From an uncultured Erythrobacter sp. (GTDB lineage Bacteria; Pseudomonadota; Alphaproteobacteria; Sphingomonadales; Sphingomonadaceae), in NCBI GenBank assembly GCA_947495555.1, contig CANLZI010000002.1:62001-126000 (forward strand): a stretch of DNA of 64,000 bases, written 5' to 3'. Positions within the stretch are counted from its first letter, which is position 1. Every line of letters begins with the position of its first letter. Positions 54,801 to 64,000 of the stretch are shown in pieces. The translations under genes were made by a program, and so were the position numbers. The notes under the pieces are model-generated. The model saw only the letters and a list, made by a program, of their open reading frames with translations, was not told where the DNA came from and ran no database searches.

Positions 54801-55998
54801 TCCGCACTTTCATTCACTGCACGATGCGGCTTGGACCAAGCGCGCCGGTTTGCGCGCGCTGACGGCGGCCTTGGGTGCCGATAATATCCGCTGGGTGGGC
54901 GGAGCAATCCGTGACAGCCTGTTGGGACAAGAGGTGGAAGATGTGGACTGCGCGACCACCCATTTACCCGCCGCCGTGATGGAAAGATGCCAGGAAGCGG
55001 GCATTCGCACCGTCCCGACCGGCATTGATCATGGCACGGTAACAGCCATTCTGGACGATAGCCCGGTAGAGATAACCACATTGCGACGCGATGTGGCCAC
55101 CGATGGCAGACGGGCAACCATAGCCTTTGCGCAAGAATGGCAAGAGGATGCGGCAAGGCGCGATTTCACCATCAATGCGCTGTTTGCACATCCCGAAACG
55201 CTTGAGATTTCTGACTATTTTGGCGGGCTGGAGGATCTGGCCGAGCGGCGCGTTCGCTTTATCGGCGACGCCAAGCAGCGCATCCGCGAAGATCATTTGC
55301 GTATCTTGCGCTATTTCCGTTTTCAAGCTCGGTTCGGTTCGCAATTGGATGAAGAGGCCGAGGCTGCTTGTTCGGAGCTGGCTGAAACGATCAAGGGATT
55401 GAGCCGCGAGCGCGTGGCAGCAGAGCTGTTCAAGCTGCTTGAATTGCCCGATCCCGGTGAAACCCTTGGCCGCATGCGCGCACTGGGCGTGCTGCAAGTG
55501 ATCTTGCCAGAGACCTGCCCGCCGCAACTCAAGGCATTGAGCCAGTTAATCGCGGGCGAACAAGCCCAAGGCTTTGACACAAGCGCCATCCGCCGCTTGG
55601 CCGCCCTGCTGCCAGCCCTGCCCGATATTGCAGATTCGGTCGCCGCCCGGCTGCGCATGTCGCGCAAGCAGCGCGCGCATCTGATCTGCGTTTCCGAACG
55701 CCAGCCGGACGATCCGGCAAACATGCATGCCTTGGCCTATCGCGAAGGCACTGATTGCGCTGTTGATCGGGTGTTGCTGGCCGGCGCTGATGCGACCCCG
55801 TTGAAAGATTGGCAGGTGCCACAATTCCCGCTGAAAGGCGGAGAGATCGTGGAGCGTGGTTTGGCGGTCGGTCCGCAAGTGGCGCAGATCAGACGCGCAG
55901 TCGAAGAACTGTGGATTGCCGAAGGGTTTCCTGCCCATGACCGGGTTCATGAATTGTTGGATCAGGTGGTCCAGCAATCGCCCGACGCCGCACAATAA
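54790..55998 (+). CDS. CCA tRNA nucleotidyltransferase/poly(A) polymerase family
   Basis: A 402-residue class II nucleotidyltransferase. The catalytic head has RWVGGAIRDSLLG near residue 34 and the EDVDCAT aspartate pair near 50; the neck has RRDFTINALFA near 123, and EDHLRILRYFRFQARFG near 165 reads as the CCA/poly(A) family signature. It is likely the CCA-adding enzyme that repairs tRNA ends, though a poly(A) polymerase cannot be excluded by sequence alone. It overlaps the Nudix gene. Confidence 0.92.
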   Translation: MVADPHFHSLHDAAWTKRAGLRALTAALGADNIRWVGGAIRDSLLGQEVEDVDCATTHLPAAVMERCQEAGIRTVPTGIDHGTVTAILDDSPVEITTLRRDVATDGRRATIAFAQEWQEDAARRDFTINALFAHPETLEISDYFGGLEDLAERRVRFIGDAKQRIREDHLRILRYFRFQARFGSQLDEEAEAACSELAETIKGLSRERVAAELFKLLELPDPGETLGRMRALGVLQVILPETCPPQLKALSQLIAGEQAQGFDTSAIRRLAALLPALPDIADSVAARLRMSRKQRAHLICVSERQPDDPANMHALAYREGTDCAVDRVLLAGADATPLKDWQVPQFPLKGGEIVERGLAVGPQVAQIRRAVEELWIAEGFPAHDRVHELLDQVVQQSPDAAQ

Positions 55999-56223
55999 TC
56001 TCACAGCTTCAGCGCAAATTCATGCCCTACCCCTCATAAATGTCACGGTTGCAAAGCCCCCGGATCATTGTCTAGGGAGCGCAGCCAAGGCGGCCGAGGA
56101 TCGGTCGTTTCGCCTCGGGTATTCGGCTTTTCCCGTTTTGCCCCACATTCTAATTCAGTCGCGCCAAGCGAACATTTGTTCGCTGGGTGTTGCTCAAGAT
56201 TTGATTTCTACGGAGACACATTC

Positions 56224-56763
56224 ATGAATTTCGCCAAATTTGCCCTTCTCGCCACAGCGATCGCAGCCACACCCATCGTGGCCCATGCTCAAGACGCTGG
56301 CACGACGATCTATGGCAATGATGACGCGCCGATCGGCACCGTGGAAAGCAACGCCGATGGCATCGTGACCGTGGATACAGGCGCCCACAAGGCCCCACTG
56401 CCCGCCAATCTTCTGGCCAATCAGGAAGGCAAATGGACAGTCAACGCGACCAAGGCGCAGATCGACGGCATGATGGCGCAGCAGGTGGCCCAGCAGCAAG
56501 CTGCTGCCGAAGCTCAGGCCGCAGCTGAGGCCGAAGCCGCTGCAAAACTGGATGCCGCCATTGCTGTGGGCAATCCGGTGATTACCGCTGACGCACAGCC
56601 GCTCGGCACGATCAGCGAACTGATCGACGCCAATGTGGTGGTTACCAATGAGGAAGTTGGCCTGGTTACCCTGCCGCGCGACTTCTTTGCGCTGGATGCC
56701 CAAGATCAGTTGGTAGCACGCGCGAATTTGGCAGACATTCTGGCTGCCGTCCAAGGCGGCTAA
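56224..56763 (+). CDS. Secreted protein with duplicated PRC-like module
   Basis: A 179-residue exported protein: signal peptide to AHAQ, then two similar halves. Half one (about 24-85) reads GTTIYGNDDAPIGTVESN... ending in LPANLLANQEGKWTVNATKAQIDGMM; half two (about 116-178) reads GNPVITADAQPLGTISEL... ending LPRDFFALDAQDQLVARANLADILAAV. An Ala/Gln/Glu-rich helix (about 86-112, with AQQQAAAEAQAAAEAE) joins them. Each half resembles a PRC-barrel-type module. The ATG 56224 has CGGAG upstream. No known function; the upstream 225-base space has no gene, only a weak stem CCGAGG/CCTCGG at 56094-56118. Confidence 0.75.
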   Translation: MNFAKFALLATAIAATPIVAHAQDAGTTIYGNDDAPIGTVESNADGIVTVDTGAHKAPLPANLLANQEGKWTVNATKAQIDGMMAQQVAQQQAAAEAQAAAEAEAAAKLDAAIAVGNPVITADAQPLGTISELIDANVVVTNEEVGLVTLPRDFFALDAQDQLVARANLADILAAVQGG

Positions 56764-56797
56764 ACCGCTCCTTTAGGCGGGCTCAGACCCGGACAGA

Positions 56798-56834
56798 AAA
56801 ATGGCCGCTCGGTGCAGAACCGGGCGGCCTTTTT
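56798..56834 (+). terminator. Rho-independent terminator after the secreted protein gene
   Basis: GGCCGCTCGGT (56803-56813) pairs with ACCGGGCGGCC (56819-56829) with one G-T wobble and a 5-base loop, followed by five T. The run of A before it means that it can also end parC transcripts coming from the other side. Confidence 0.88.
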
Positions 56835-56862
56835 CGTATCGATTGCCGGAGAATGTTAAGGA

Positions 56863-59154
56863 CTAAAACCGGTTGTCCTTGGGGAAGCCTTGCGGCGGCA
56901 AACGACCGGCTGCGCCGCGCGCGACTTTCCATTGCCAGATGTCGTTCTCGGTCCGGGTTCGGTCGCCCTTGCCGCCCATCGTCCAGCTGAGTCCCTCAGC
57001 CAAGACAAAGCTCTTCAAATCTGACAGCCCGCCATCGCGATAGCGTTGCAACATCACACCTTGCCCGCGCGCCATGATCGGAATTTCCTCGATATTGAAA
57101 ACAATCAACTTGCGATTCTCGCCCACCACCGCAACGTGATCATGGGCAGGATCAACCTCGCGCATGACAGCGAATTTCGCATCATTCTTCAGATTGACGA
57201 CCTGGCGGCCCTTGCGCGTTTCAGCCAACAATTCCTTGGTCTCGGCGATGAAACCTTTGCCGATCGAGGACGCGAGCAACAAACGCCCTTCCGGCTTGTG
57301 AACCACCATGCCAACCACGCGTGTCTCGGCCTCCATATCGATCATCGATTGGACCGGCTCGCCAAACCCGCGAGCGCCGGGCAATTTGTCACAGCCGAGC
57401 GTGTAAAAGCGACCGTTTTCCGCCGCAATCAGCAGTTTATCCGTGGTTTGCGCGTGGGTGATGAAGGCTAGCTCATCGCCTTCCTTATACTTAAATTCCT
57501 GGGCCAGATCGACATGCCCCTTGGCCGCGCGGATCCACCCTTTCTTGGACAGAATGACGGTGACCGGTTCCTTCTCGATCATCGCATCCATCGAAAATTC
57601 GACCGCAGGTTCGGCCTCTTCGATCCGCGTCCGGCGGGCACCCAGTGCCGTGTCCTCGGCATAATCCTTGCGCAATTGATTGAGGTCACGTTTTAACCGC
57701 GTACGCTGGCGCGCTGGCGAGCCGAGCAGCTTCTCCAAGCCGTCCTTCTCTTCCAGCAGAGTGCTTTTCTCGTCGCGCAGCTGCATTTCTTCCAACTTGC
57801 GCAAAGACCGCAGCCGCATGTTGAGGATCGCTTCGGCTTGCCGGTCGTTCAGCTTGAACTCGTCCATCATTACCGGCTTGGGTTCATCCTCGGTGCGGAT
57901 AATCTCGATCACCCGGTCCAGATTGAGGAAGGCAATGATATAGCCTTCGACCAACTCCAACCGCCGCGCAATCTGATCCAACCGATGCTGGCTGCGGCGC
58001 TGCAGAATGTCGATCTGTGATCGGGTCCAGTTTTCCAGCAACTCCTTCAGACCCATCACCATCGGAGTGCGGGTGGCATCCAGAACGTTCAGATTGAGGC
58101 CGAACCGCACCTCCATATCGGTCAGTTTGAAGATGGATTCCTTGAGCAATTCAGGGTCGACATTGCGGCTGCGCGGGACCAGCACGATGCGGATTTGTTC
58201 ATCGCTTTCATCGCGCACGTCCTCCAAGATTGGCAACTTCTTGTCAGCAATCGCCTGAGCAATCTGCTCGATCAGTTTGCCCTTTTGCACCTGATAGGGA
58301 ATCTGAGAGATCACCAGCTGCCATTGGCCGCCGCCCAACCGCTCGATCCCGGCCTTGCGGTCTTCGGCTTTGTCCGCCTCTGGCGCGTCAAATACGCCGC
58401 GCAACCGGAAACTGCCGCGTCCGGTTTCATAGGCGTTGGCAATCACCTCGGCGCTGTCGATGACTTGCCCGCCAGTGGCAAAGTCGGGCCCCTTCATCAG
58501 CTCCATCAACCGCGCATGTTCAACATGAGGGTTGTCGATCAGCTCCAGCGTCGCATCGATCACTTCGGCAACATTGTGGCTGGGAATATTGGTCGCCATG
58601 CCCACCGCAATGCCGCTGGCGCCGTTGGCCAACAGATTGGGGAACAGGCCGGGCATCAGTTCGGGCTCTTCTTCCTCGCCATTATAGGTCGGGATGAAGT
58701 CAACCGTGCCCGCGTCCAGCCCTTCCATCAGCTGCATCGCGGTTTTGGTCAGGCGTGCCTCGGTATAGCGATAGGCGGCAGCGTTATCGCCATCGACATT
58801 GCCAAAATTGCCCTGCCCTTCGACCAGCGGATATCTCAGCGAGAAATCCTGCGCGAGCCGGACCATCGCATCATAGGCGGCGGTGTCGCCATGCGGGTGA
58901 TATTTACCGATCACCTCGCCCACCACGCGGGCCGATTTCTTGAAATTGTTGCTCGGGTCCAGCTTCAACTGACGCATGGTCCACAACAGGCGGCGATGAA
59001 CCGGCTTCAGCCCGTCACGCAGATCAGGCAGCGAGCGCGCCGTGATGGTGGAGAGCGCATAGACCAGATACCGTTCGGACAATGCCGCATCGAACGGAGC
59101 ATCGACAATAGTGTCGAACGGATCATCAGGGAACAATTCAGTCGTGTCAGCCAT
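56863..59154 (-). CDS. parC: DNA topoisomerase IV subunit A
   Basis: The DNA-cleaving subunit of topoisomerase IV, which separates daughter chromosomes. The 763-residue protein has the quinolone-site helix [14 protein letters not shown] (Thr91 and Asp95 at the E. coli Ser80 and Glu84 places), active-site Tyr130 in YRYTEARL, and a C-terminal propeller with degenerate blades. ParC instead of GyrA is favoured by the N-terminus ([32 protein letters not shown]) and by the shorter tail. The ATG 59154 is two codons inside a GTG. Confidence 0.96.
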   Translation of the reverse strand: MADTTELFPDDPFDTIVDAPFDAALSERYLVYALSTITARSLPDLRDGLKPVHRRLLWTMRQLKLDPSNNFKKSARVVGEVIGKYHPHGDTAAYDAMVRLAQDFSLRYPLVEGQGNFGNVDGDNAAAYRYTEARLTKTAMQLMEGLDAGTVDFIPTYNGEEEEPELMPGLFPNLLANGASGIAVGMATNIPSHNVAEVIDATLELIDNPHVEHARLMELMKGPDFATGGQVIDSAEVIANAYETGRGSFRLRGVFDAPEADKAEDRKAGIERLGGGQWQLVISQIPYQVQKGKLIEQIAQAIADKKLPILEDVRDESDEQIRIVLVPRSRNVDPELLKESIFKLTDMEVRFGLNLNVLDATRTPMVMGLKELLENWTRSQIDILQRRSQHRLDQIARRLELVEGYIIAFLNLDRVIEIIRTEDEPKPVMMDEFKLNDRQAEAILNMRLRSLRKLEEMQLRDEKSTLLEEKDGLEKLLGSPARQRTRLKRDLNQLRKDYAEDTALGARRTRIEEAEPAVEFSMDAMIEKEPVTVILSKKGWIRAAKGHVDLAQEFKYKEGDELAFITHAQTTDKLLIAAENGRFYTLGCDKLPGARGFGEPVQSMIDMEAETRVVGMVVHKPEGRLLLASSIGKGFIAETKELLAETRKGRQVVNLKNDAKFAVMREVDPAHDHVAVVGENRKLIVFNIEEIPIMARGQGVMLQRYRDGGLSDLKSFVLAEGLSWTMGGKGDRTRTENDIWQWKVARGAAGRLPPQGFPKDNRF

Positions 59155-59292
59155 GCACACCGCTTAGCAATTGCACATGGCCGGGGGGAGAGCCCTTTCC
59201 ACAGGAATGGAGCACAATCCTATCAAAATCGCGGCCCTATCCTGATTGCGCCAAGCGATCGCTTTGCATAGGCATTGTCCTAGGGAGAGATC

Positions 59293-61044
59293 ATGATCAA
59301 ATTTGCCGTTACCGCATTGGGTGCCGCCTTGGGCGCAGCGCTTTGCAGCCTGCCTGCCATTACCTCCGCAAAGTCAGACGCAGAACCTCTGCCCTACCCC
59401 GAGGTGACGGTGTATGAAGCCGAAACCATCATCACGATGGAACCGGGTTACCCCGAGGCGAAATATGTCGCCACGGCAGATGGCATAATCTTGGGTCTTG
59501 CCCAGGATTTGGACGGGCTGGAGGCGTGGACCATAGGTCGTAACGTCACCGTCGATCGGCAGTTTGCAGACCGCATCCTGATGCCTGGATTTATCGAACC
59601 GCATATTCATCCGATGCAAACGGTAATGATGTTGCCCATCCCCTTCATCAGTCCGGAAAGCTGGGAGTTGCCGGGCAAGAATTACCCCGCGGTTGTCGGC
59701 GAACGGGCTTATGAGCAACGGCTGCGCAGCGTTTTGGCTGAAAGCGATGACGAGCTGTTTCTAACCTGGGGCCATCATCGATTGTTTCACGGCGACATGA
59801 ACCGCGCCAAGTTGGACCGGATTGCCCCCGACAGAGCCGTCATCATCTGGCAGCGCAGCTTTCATGAAATCATCGCCAACACCAAGGCTCTGGAGATCCT
59901 CGGGTTGAGCGACAAGGATGCGTTTGTAGCAGAATTTGACCGGCCTGAAATTGACCCCACGCATGCCGATTATGACACCGGCATCATCCATGAAACCGCG
60001 CTGTTTCACGGCATAGACAAACTGCGCCCCTACCTATTCTCGCCTGAGAAAATACAGCAAGGCATGGTCGAAATGCGCCAGATGATGCTGGAAAACGGCG
60101 TGACGACCAGTGCCGATCTGGCCTTTGGCGGGTTTGGCGGGGTCGAAACAGAGGCACCCTTGTTCAAGCGTCTGTATGATCAGCCATCAACCCCCTCGCG
60201 CATTCTGGCGATCCCTGTGGCTCCGTTGATTCCGGGCGATCCCAATGCTTGGTTGGAAACCATCCAAGACACCTATGGCAGCGAGAAATTCTTCTTCTCC
60301 AACCGGGTCAAATTGTTCGCTGATGGTGCGTTTTTTGCGCAATATATGCAGATGAATCCGCCGGGCTATAGCGATGGTCACGAGGGCAAATGGATCACAC
60401 AGCCTGACGTTCTGGAACAGCAAACCCGGCGCTTTTGGGATGCCGGCTGGACCCTGCACACGCATGTAAATGGCGATAAAGGTCTGGATGTTGTGCTGGA
60501 CATTTTTGAAGGCCTGCCCGTGCGCAACGGCCAAACCATGGTGTTGGAGCACCTGGGCTATTCGACCGAGGCGCAAAACCGCCGACTGGCGGCCATAGGC
60601 ATGATGGTCTCGGCCCAGCCCAACTACATCCGCATTTTGGGTGATGCCTATGCCGAAACCGGCCTTGGCCCGGACCGTGCCGCGCAAATGAACCGACTTG
60701 GCTCGTTGGAGCGCAAAGGCGTTCCCTTGGGGCTGCACAGCGACTTCAACATGGCCCCGATTGACCCGCTCTATCTGGCATGGGTCGCCAGCAATCGCGA
60801 AACTTTGGGCGGGACCGTCAAAGCTCCGAACGAACGGCTCAGCTTGGACAAAGCATTACGGGCGATCACGATCGAGGCCGCACAAGTGATCGGTTTGGAC
60901 GATCAAGTCGGCAGCATTGCCTCGGGCAAGAAGGCTGACTTTGTCGTAATGGATCGCGATCCCAGAGCCGGTGGACCGGCCGAGTTGAACAATGTGCAGA
61001 TTCACGGTGTCGTGTTCGAGGGAAAATGGTTTCCGGCCAAATAA
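59293..61044 (+). CDS. Secreted amidohydrolase of the YtcJ-like family
   Basis: A 583-residue metal-dependent amidohydrolase with a signal peptide (residues 1-25), so periplasmic. Metal and active-site blocks: GFIEPHIHPMQ near residue 98, VKLFADGAFF near 338, LHTHVNGDKG near 395, VLEHLGYS near 417, and GLHSDFNMAP near 480. C-terminal IASGKKADFVVMDRDP is the composite domain closing strand. Related proteins hydrolyse N-acyl or amide compounds; the substrate is not evident. AGGGAGAG precedes the ATG. Confidence 0.92.
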   Translation: MIKFAVTALGAALGAALCSLPAITSAKSDAEPLPYPEVTVYEAETIITMEPGYPEAKYVATADGIILGLAQDLDGLEAWTIGRNVTVDRQFADRILMPGFIEPHIHPMQTVMMLPIPFISPESWELPGKNYPAVVGERAYEQRLRSVLAESDDELFLTWGHHRLFHGDMNRAKLDRIAPDRAVIIWQRSFHEIIANTKALEILGLSDKDAFVAEFDRPEIDPTHADYDTGIIHETALFHGIDKLRPYLFSPEKIQQGMVEMRQMMLENGVTTSADLAFGGFGGVETEAPLFKRLYDQPSTPSRILAIPVAPLIPGDPNAWLETIQDTYGSEKFFFSNRVKLFADGAFFAQYMQMNPPGYSDGHEGKWITQPDVLEQQTRRFWDAGWTLHTHVNGDKGLDVVLDIFEGLPVRNGQTMVLEHLGYSTEAQNRRLAAIGMMVSAQPNYIRILGDAYAETGLGPDRAAQMNRLGSLERKGVPLGLHSDFNMAPIDPLYLAWVASNRETLGGTVKAPNERLSLDKALRAITIEAAQVIGLDDQVGSIASGKKADFVVMDRDPRAGGPAELNNVQIHGVVFEGKWFPAK

Positions 61045-61067
61045 CGGCTGACCAAGCCCCGCACTGA

Positions 61068-62099
61068 CTAGCAGTCTTGGTGACCTTGCGACAATCGGAT
61101 CGCACATGACAATGCTTCGGCTTGGCTGGCAGCAACATCGGGCAGGACGCCGCTGCCTTCTAATCGGGTTCCGTCTGGCAACATGAAATCGGCGACTGGA
61201 AGCAGCAGAGTAATTCCCTCTGCCAAAGGCATAGGTTCCGCGTTCAAGACCTCGCCCGCGCTGCGCGTACCGACGATCGTGGCGAGACTATTGTACTGCA
61301 AGGTGCTGGCGACAATCTCGCTGGTGCTGGCGGTCTCCTGATCGATCAGGACATAGATTTTGCCAGTGAATCGCGCCCCACGCGGCTTTACTGCCAATGC
61401 CAAAAGTCCGTCATCCATCAGATCCTGGCCCAAAGCGGCGGGATCGGGTGCCGTCTGGGGTTCGGCCGCCATAATCTGCGAGACACTAGGGGCATCACTA
61501 TTGTTGGAATACCACCGATTGGCGACCAGCTGACCTATCCGATACTCATCCTTGGCCGTTCGATCGAGGACTGGCCAAGCAGCGAATGTACCTCCGGGAT
61601 TACCGCGCAAATCGACAATCAGATTGGCCACACCTAACTGCACAATTTCGTCAAAACTGGCATCAAGATTTACGTATAATCCCGGCTCGTCGAAGCTAGG
61701 GATCTTCAGAACCCCGATGTCATCGGAAATCAGCTCAAACGCAATTGTAGCATCTGCATCTGCAGGCTTGGTAGTGGCGTTGCTCTTGGTCCAGACCTCG
61801 AAGTGCGAAAACAGTGACGACGACTTGCGTGCGTTCTCGAATGCTTGGCGAAATTCAGTATCATTGACGGCAACAGCACCGTCGCGGCCAAACTTACCGC
61901 GGAAGCTCTGCCACTCCGGACTATCGAGGACGCGCGGATCGAACAGCGCCTGACCTACGATTTGGTCAAAGGTAGACAACACCGCAGCGTAATCTCTTTG
62001 CGGTTCGATAGCATCAACGGGTTCGGACGCTTCGTAATGCGCGCAGCTGGACAATACGCAAAGGGCGAGAATGGCTGGGCCAAGGTTTCCTTTTTTCAT
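61068..62099 (-). CDS. S41 family peptidase-like lipoprotein
   Basis: A 343-residue protein with lipobox VLSSC, so anchored to the membrane. The S41 (tail-specific protease) core includes LIVDLRGNPGGTFAAW near residue 168 and the nucleophile region YVLIDQETASTSEIVASTLQ near 262, where Ser is expected in the TAS/TSE turn, and IVGTRSAGEVLNAEPM near 287. No PDZ domain is seen. ATG 62099 has AGG upstream; an earlier ATG adds nine residues. It follows the LytTR regulator by 72 bases and may be its target. Confidence 0.85.
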   Translation of the reverse strand: MKKGNLGPAILALCVLSSCAHYEASEPVDAIEPQRDYAAVLSTFDQIVGQALFDPRVLDSPEWQSFRGKFGRDGAVAVNDTEFRQAFENARKSSSLFSHFEVWTKSNATTKPADADATIAFELISDDIGVLKIPSFDEPGLYVNLDASFDEIVQLGVANLIVDLRGNPGGTFAAWPVLDRTAKDEYRIGQLVANRWYSNNSDAPSVSQIMAAEPQTAPDPAALGQDLMDDGLLALAVKPRGARFTGKIYVLIDQETASTSEIVASTLQYNSLATIVGTRSAGEVLNAEPMPLAEGITLLLPVADFMLPDGTRLEGSGVLPDVAASQAEALSCAIRLSQGHQDC

Positions 62100-62171
62100 G
62101 CTGGAAACCTGATCATGGCGTCCCATTGCGCAAGGCGTTTGTGACGAAATGTCAGAAGGGTGACACGGGCG

Positions 62172-62993
62172 TCATCCAATCGACGCTTTCAAAGTTGCGA
62201 GTTTGCTTCGGCTGACAGGAATTTCCGCGCCATTTTGCAATTCCGCACGAAATACTCCGCTAGAACCTTTGATACCGCGGATGAGCGAATTGCGCACGAT
62301 TGCTCCGCGGTGGGAATGGGTAAATCGATCGGATGGTAATCTTCGTGCCAAGGCAGAAAGTGGCATGCGCACCAGATAATCATCATATTGGGTAAACAGG
62401 CGAACGTAATTGCCCTCTGATAAGGCATAATGAATCTCGTCCGGACCAAGAAACACAATCGAGCCTTTGTGGCGCACCTCAAGTTTCCAGCCCGAATGGG
62501 GGTCAATACGCGGTGCAATAGTGTTCAGCACAACCAGCGTGCATACATAAGTAGCCATCCATACGGGCAAGCACGTTATCAGAATCTCCGACCAGTAAAC
62601 TGGCAAGGATTGCGCCATGTCATGGCTTGCGCGGACCCACGTAACCAGCCCAGAAATGATCGTTAGGTGCAGCGCAGCCAAGACCAGCCCAGCCAGCGCT
62701 GTCAGCGGCACCGCAATTCTGGGACTGTGTGATCGCAACAAGCGCTGACCCAGCAGAACGATGGGTGCAAACAGGTTGAATATCACAACGAAGGCCGGCA
62801 GCGCGATGATGGCCTGGCTCAAAGAGACATTCGCTAGGGCGATTGTCTGCGCGTAGTTTGTGACGGCAAACAAAGTACCGGGCACGCTTGCTATTGCGAT
62901 TTGTGTATTTCGATCGGACAGCGGCCAGCCATTACGCTGGGCGAACGATCCATGATCGGCGGCTTGCAGCTTCTTGCTTTCAAGAAATGTCAT
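62172..62993 (-). CDS. Membrane-bound LytTR family transcription regulator
   Basis: A 273-residue protein with about four hydrophobic segments between 34 and 160 and a C-terminal LytTR DNA-binding domain (about 175-273): IHYALSEGNYVRLFTQYDDYLVRMPLSALARRLP followed by FTHSHRGAIVRNSLIRGI and EIPVSRSKLATLK. There is no receiver, so a membrane or small-ligand signal may act directly. GGAG stands eight bases before the ATG. Downstream lies the S41 gene on the same strand. Confidence 0.88.
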   Translation of the reverse strand: MTFLESKKLQAADHGSFAQRNGWPLSDRNTQIAIASVPGTLFAVTNYAQTIALANVSLSQAIIALPAFVVIFNLFAPIVLLGQRLLRSHSPRIAVPLTALAGLVLAALHLTIISGLVTWVRASHDMAQSLPVYWSEILITCLPVWMATYVCTLVVLNTIAPRIDPHSGWKLEVRHKGSIVFLGPDEIHYALSEGNYVRLFTQYDDYLVRMPLSALARRLPSDRFTHSHRGAIVRNSLIRGIKGSSGVFRAELQNGAEIPVSRSKLATLKASIG

Positions 62994-63049
62994 CTATCGC
63001 TCCGACAAATATCGACCGCCTCTCGTTTAACCCAAGCCGCTCAGACTCG

Positions 63050-63859
63050 CTAGCCTTTGCCTCCATCGCGCAAGGCCACAATCTCGGCCCGCAAGGCGCG
63101 CAATTCGGTCAGGATTTCTTCGCGCTCGTCATGTGCTTCTTCGTCATTAGCTTCGGCCATAGCGTTGACGATCACACCAATGAACAGGTTGAGCACAATG
63201 AAGCTGGTGACCAAAATGAACGGCACGAAGAAGGCCCATGCCCATGGGAAAACCTCCATCACCGGGCGCACTATGCCCATGGACCAGCTTTCCAAAGTCA
63301 TGATCTGGAACAGCGAGTAAAGCGAGGAGCCCAGCGATCCGAACCATTCAGGAAAGGCTGCGCCGAACAGCTTGGTGGCCATCACCGCGCTGATGTAAAA
63401 CAACAGCAACAGCATCACGATCACGGTGCCAATGCTGGGAATCGCGCTGAACAGACCGGTGATGACCTTGCGCATGCTGGGGACGACCGAGACCAGCCGA
63501 AGCGCCCGCAAGATGCGCAGCGCGCGCAGGACAGAGAATTGTTCTGCTGCTGGAACCAGGGCTGCGCTGACAATCGCCAAATCGAACACGTTCCAGCCAT
63601 TTTTGAAAAAGCTGAGCCGATAAGCGAACAGCTTGATCAAGAGCTCGACCACAAAGATCGCGATGGCGATCCGATCGAGCAATGAGACAATCGTACCGAC
63701 ACGGTCCATCACGGCGGGCGACGTTTCCAGCCCTAGCCCGATCGCATTGATGACAATGATCGCGGTGATGAAGCGTTCGAAAAATTTTGATTCCACGACC
63801 ACTCGTGCGCGTTCGCGCAAAGTAAAAGGAGCAGCGTTATGAGTTGTAGCTTGGTTCAT
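63050..63859 (-). CDS. Bacterial voltage-gated sodium channel (BacNav)
   Basis: A 269-residue single six-helix subunit that would form a tetramer. S4 has repeated arginines in SVLRALRILRALRLVSVVPSMRKV (about 109-132); the pore filter is TLESWSM (188-194), identical to that of known BacNav channels and typical of sodium selectivity. S6 reads TSFIVLNLFIGVIVNAM, and the tail DEREEILTELRALRAEIVALR is a four-helix-bundle coiled coil. The start is uncertain (63859, 63871 or further). Residues after the ATG at 63859 have AGGG nearby. Sequence after the gene to the window end shows nothing I can name. Confidence 0.93.
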   Translation of the reverse strand: MNQATTHNAAPFTLRERARVVVESKFFERFITAIIVINAIGLGLETSPAVMDRVGTIVSLLDRIAIAIFVVELLIKLFAYRLSFFKNGWNVFDLAIVSAALVPAAEQFSVLRALRILRALRLVSVVPSMRKVITGLFSAIPSIGTVIVMLLLLFYISAVMATKLFGAAFPEWFGSLGSSLYSLFQIMTLESWSMGIVRPVMEVFPWAWAFFVPFILVTSFIVLNLFIGVIVNAMAEANDEEAHDEREEILTELRALRAEIVALRDGGKG

Positions 63860-64000
63860 TGCGCCCTGCATATAGGCGCTGTCCCCAAGGAAAACAGGGG
63901 CATTCCAAGACATCTGTCGATGCGCAGGGATCCACGATAGCGGATTAGTCAGGCGCTAATGCCAGGCAAAGTCGCTACGCGAGGGCTGCGGCACAATTTT

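Noticed and set aside
58871-58889. Quinolone-resistance change in ParC
   Set aside because: Thr and Asp at the Ser80 and Glu84 places fit the natural alphaproteobacterial pattern as I know it, so they need not mean acquired resistance.
58195-59271. 358-codon plus-strand ORF
   Set aside because: Antisense to parC, whose motifs are complete; the translated text has no domain.

Overview
The window looks like an ordinary chromosomal segment of a marine alphaproteobacterium of the order Sphingomonadales, most likely family Erythrobacteraceae. The evidence is the infA-maf-short RNase E/G-yacG order, a split PntAA/PntAB/PntB transhydrogenase preceded by a tiny aa3-oxidase subunit IV gene, a CcrM methylase with a CtrA-like box, a BacNav-type sodium channel, a wax ester synthase/DGAT, a TonB receptor typical of sphingomonads, and uniform coding style. 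The genus is inferred from gene content, not proved. I see no insertion sequence, prophage, CRISPR array, rRNA or plasmid function.

Layout. 1-12.4 kb: end of nusB, thiL, the proton-pumping pyrophosphatase hppA, thioesterase tesB, a two-domain universal stress protein behind an FNR-type box, a carotenoid-cleavage-type oxygenase, a membrane-anchored phytochelatin-synthase-like enzyme, uvrC, and a coupled WS/DGAT plus lipase pair. 12.4-23.5 kb: a large TonB receptor, infA-maf-rng-yacG, tRNA-Phe, a YeiH exporter, and purC-M16 protease-purS-purQ. 23.5-32 kb: a PAS-GGDEF-EAL protein, glmS with a GFA-family gene, a chimeric glycosyltransferase remnant, an orphan CpaF ATPase, a DMT transporter and an entericidin. 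32-44.8 kb, nearly all on the minus strand: acyl-CoA ligase and DUF938, then an overlapping chain dgt-SDR-BASS-ABA4-like, a racemase, a coupled beta-helix/diheme cytochrome/hydrolase set, and coxIV-pntAA-pntAB-pntB. 44.9-56.8 kb: an NtrC-like regulator with lost sigma-54 residues, SDR, folP, PilZ, ccrM, a cation antiporter, rnhB, a PQQ-type dehydrogenase, GNAT-DUF1285-Nudix-cca, and a secreted protein with a duplicated module. 56.8-64 kb: parC, a secreted amidohydrolase, an S41 protease lipoprotein, a membrane LytTR regulator and a voltage-gated sodium channel.

The genes mostly serve housekeeping: nucleotide, folate, thiamine and aminosugar synthesis, tRNA maturation, DNA repair and methylation, and membrane energetics (H+-PPase, transhydrogenase, Na+ channel). 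The least understood parts are the beta-helix/diheme-cytochrome/hydrolase operon, the degenerate NtrC-like regulator, the ABA4-like/BASS pair, the duplicated-module secreted protein, and the leader structures ahead of purC, glmS and usp. The regulation of ccrM is the clearest regulatory picture: a near-consensus CtrA box and two GANTC sites forming an inverted repeat lie between the promoter region and the start codon. No intergenic stretch exceeds 300 bases.
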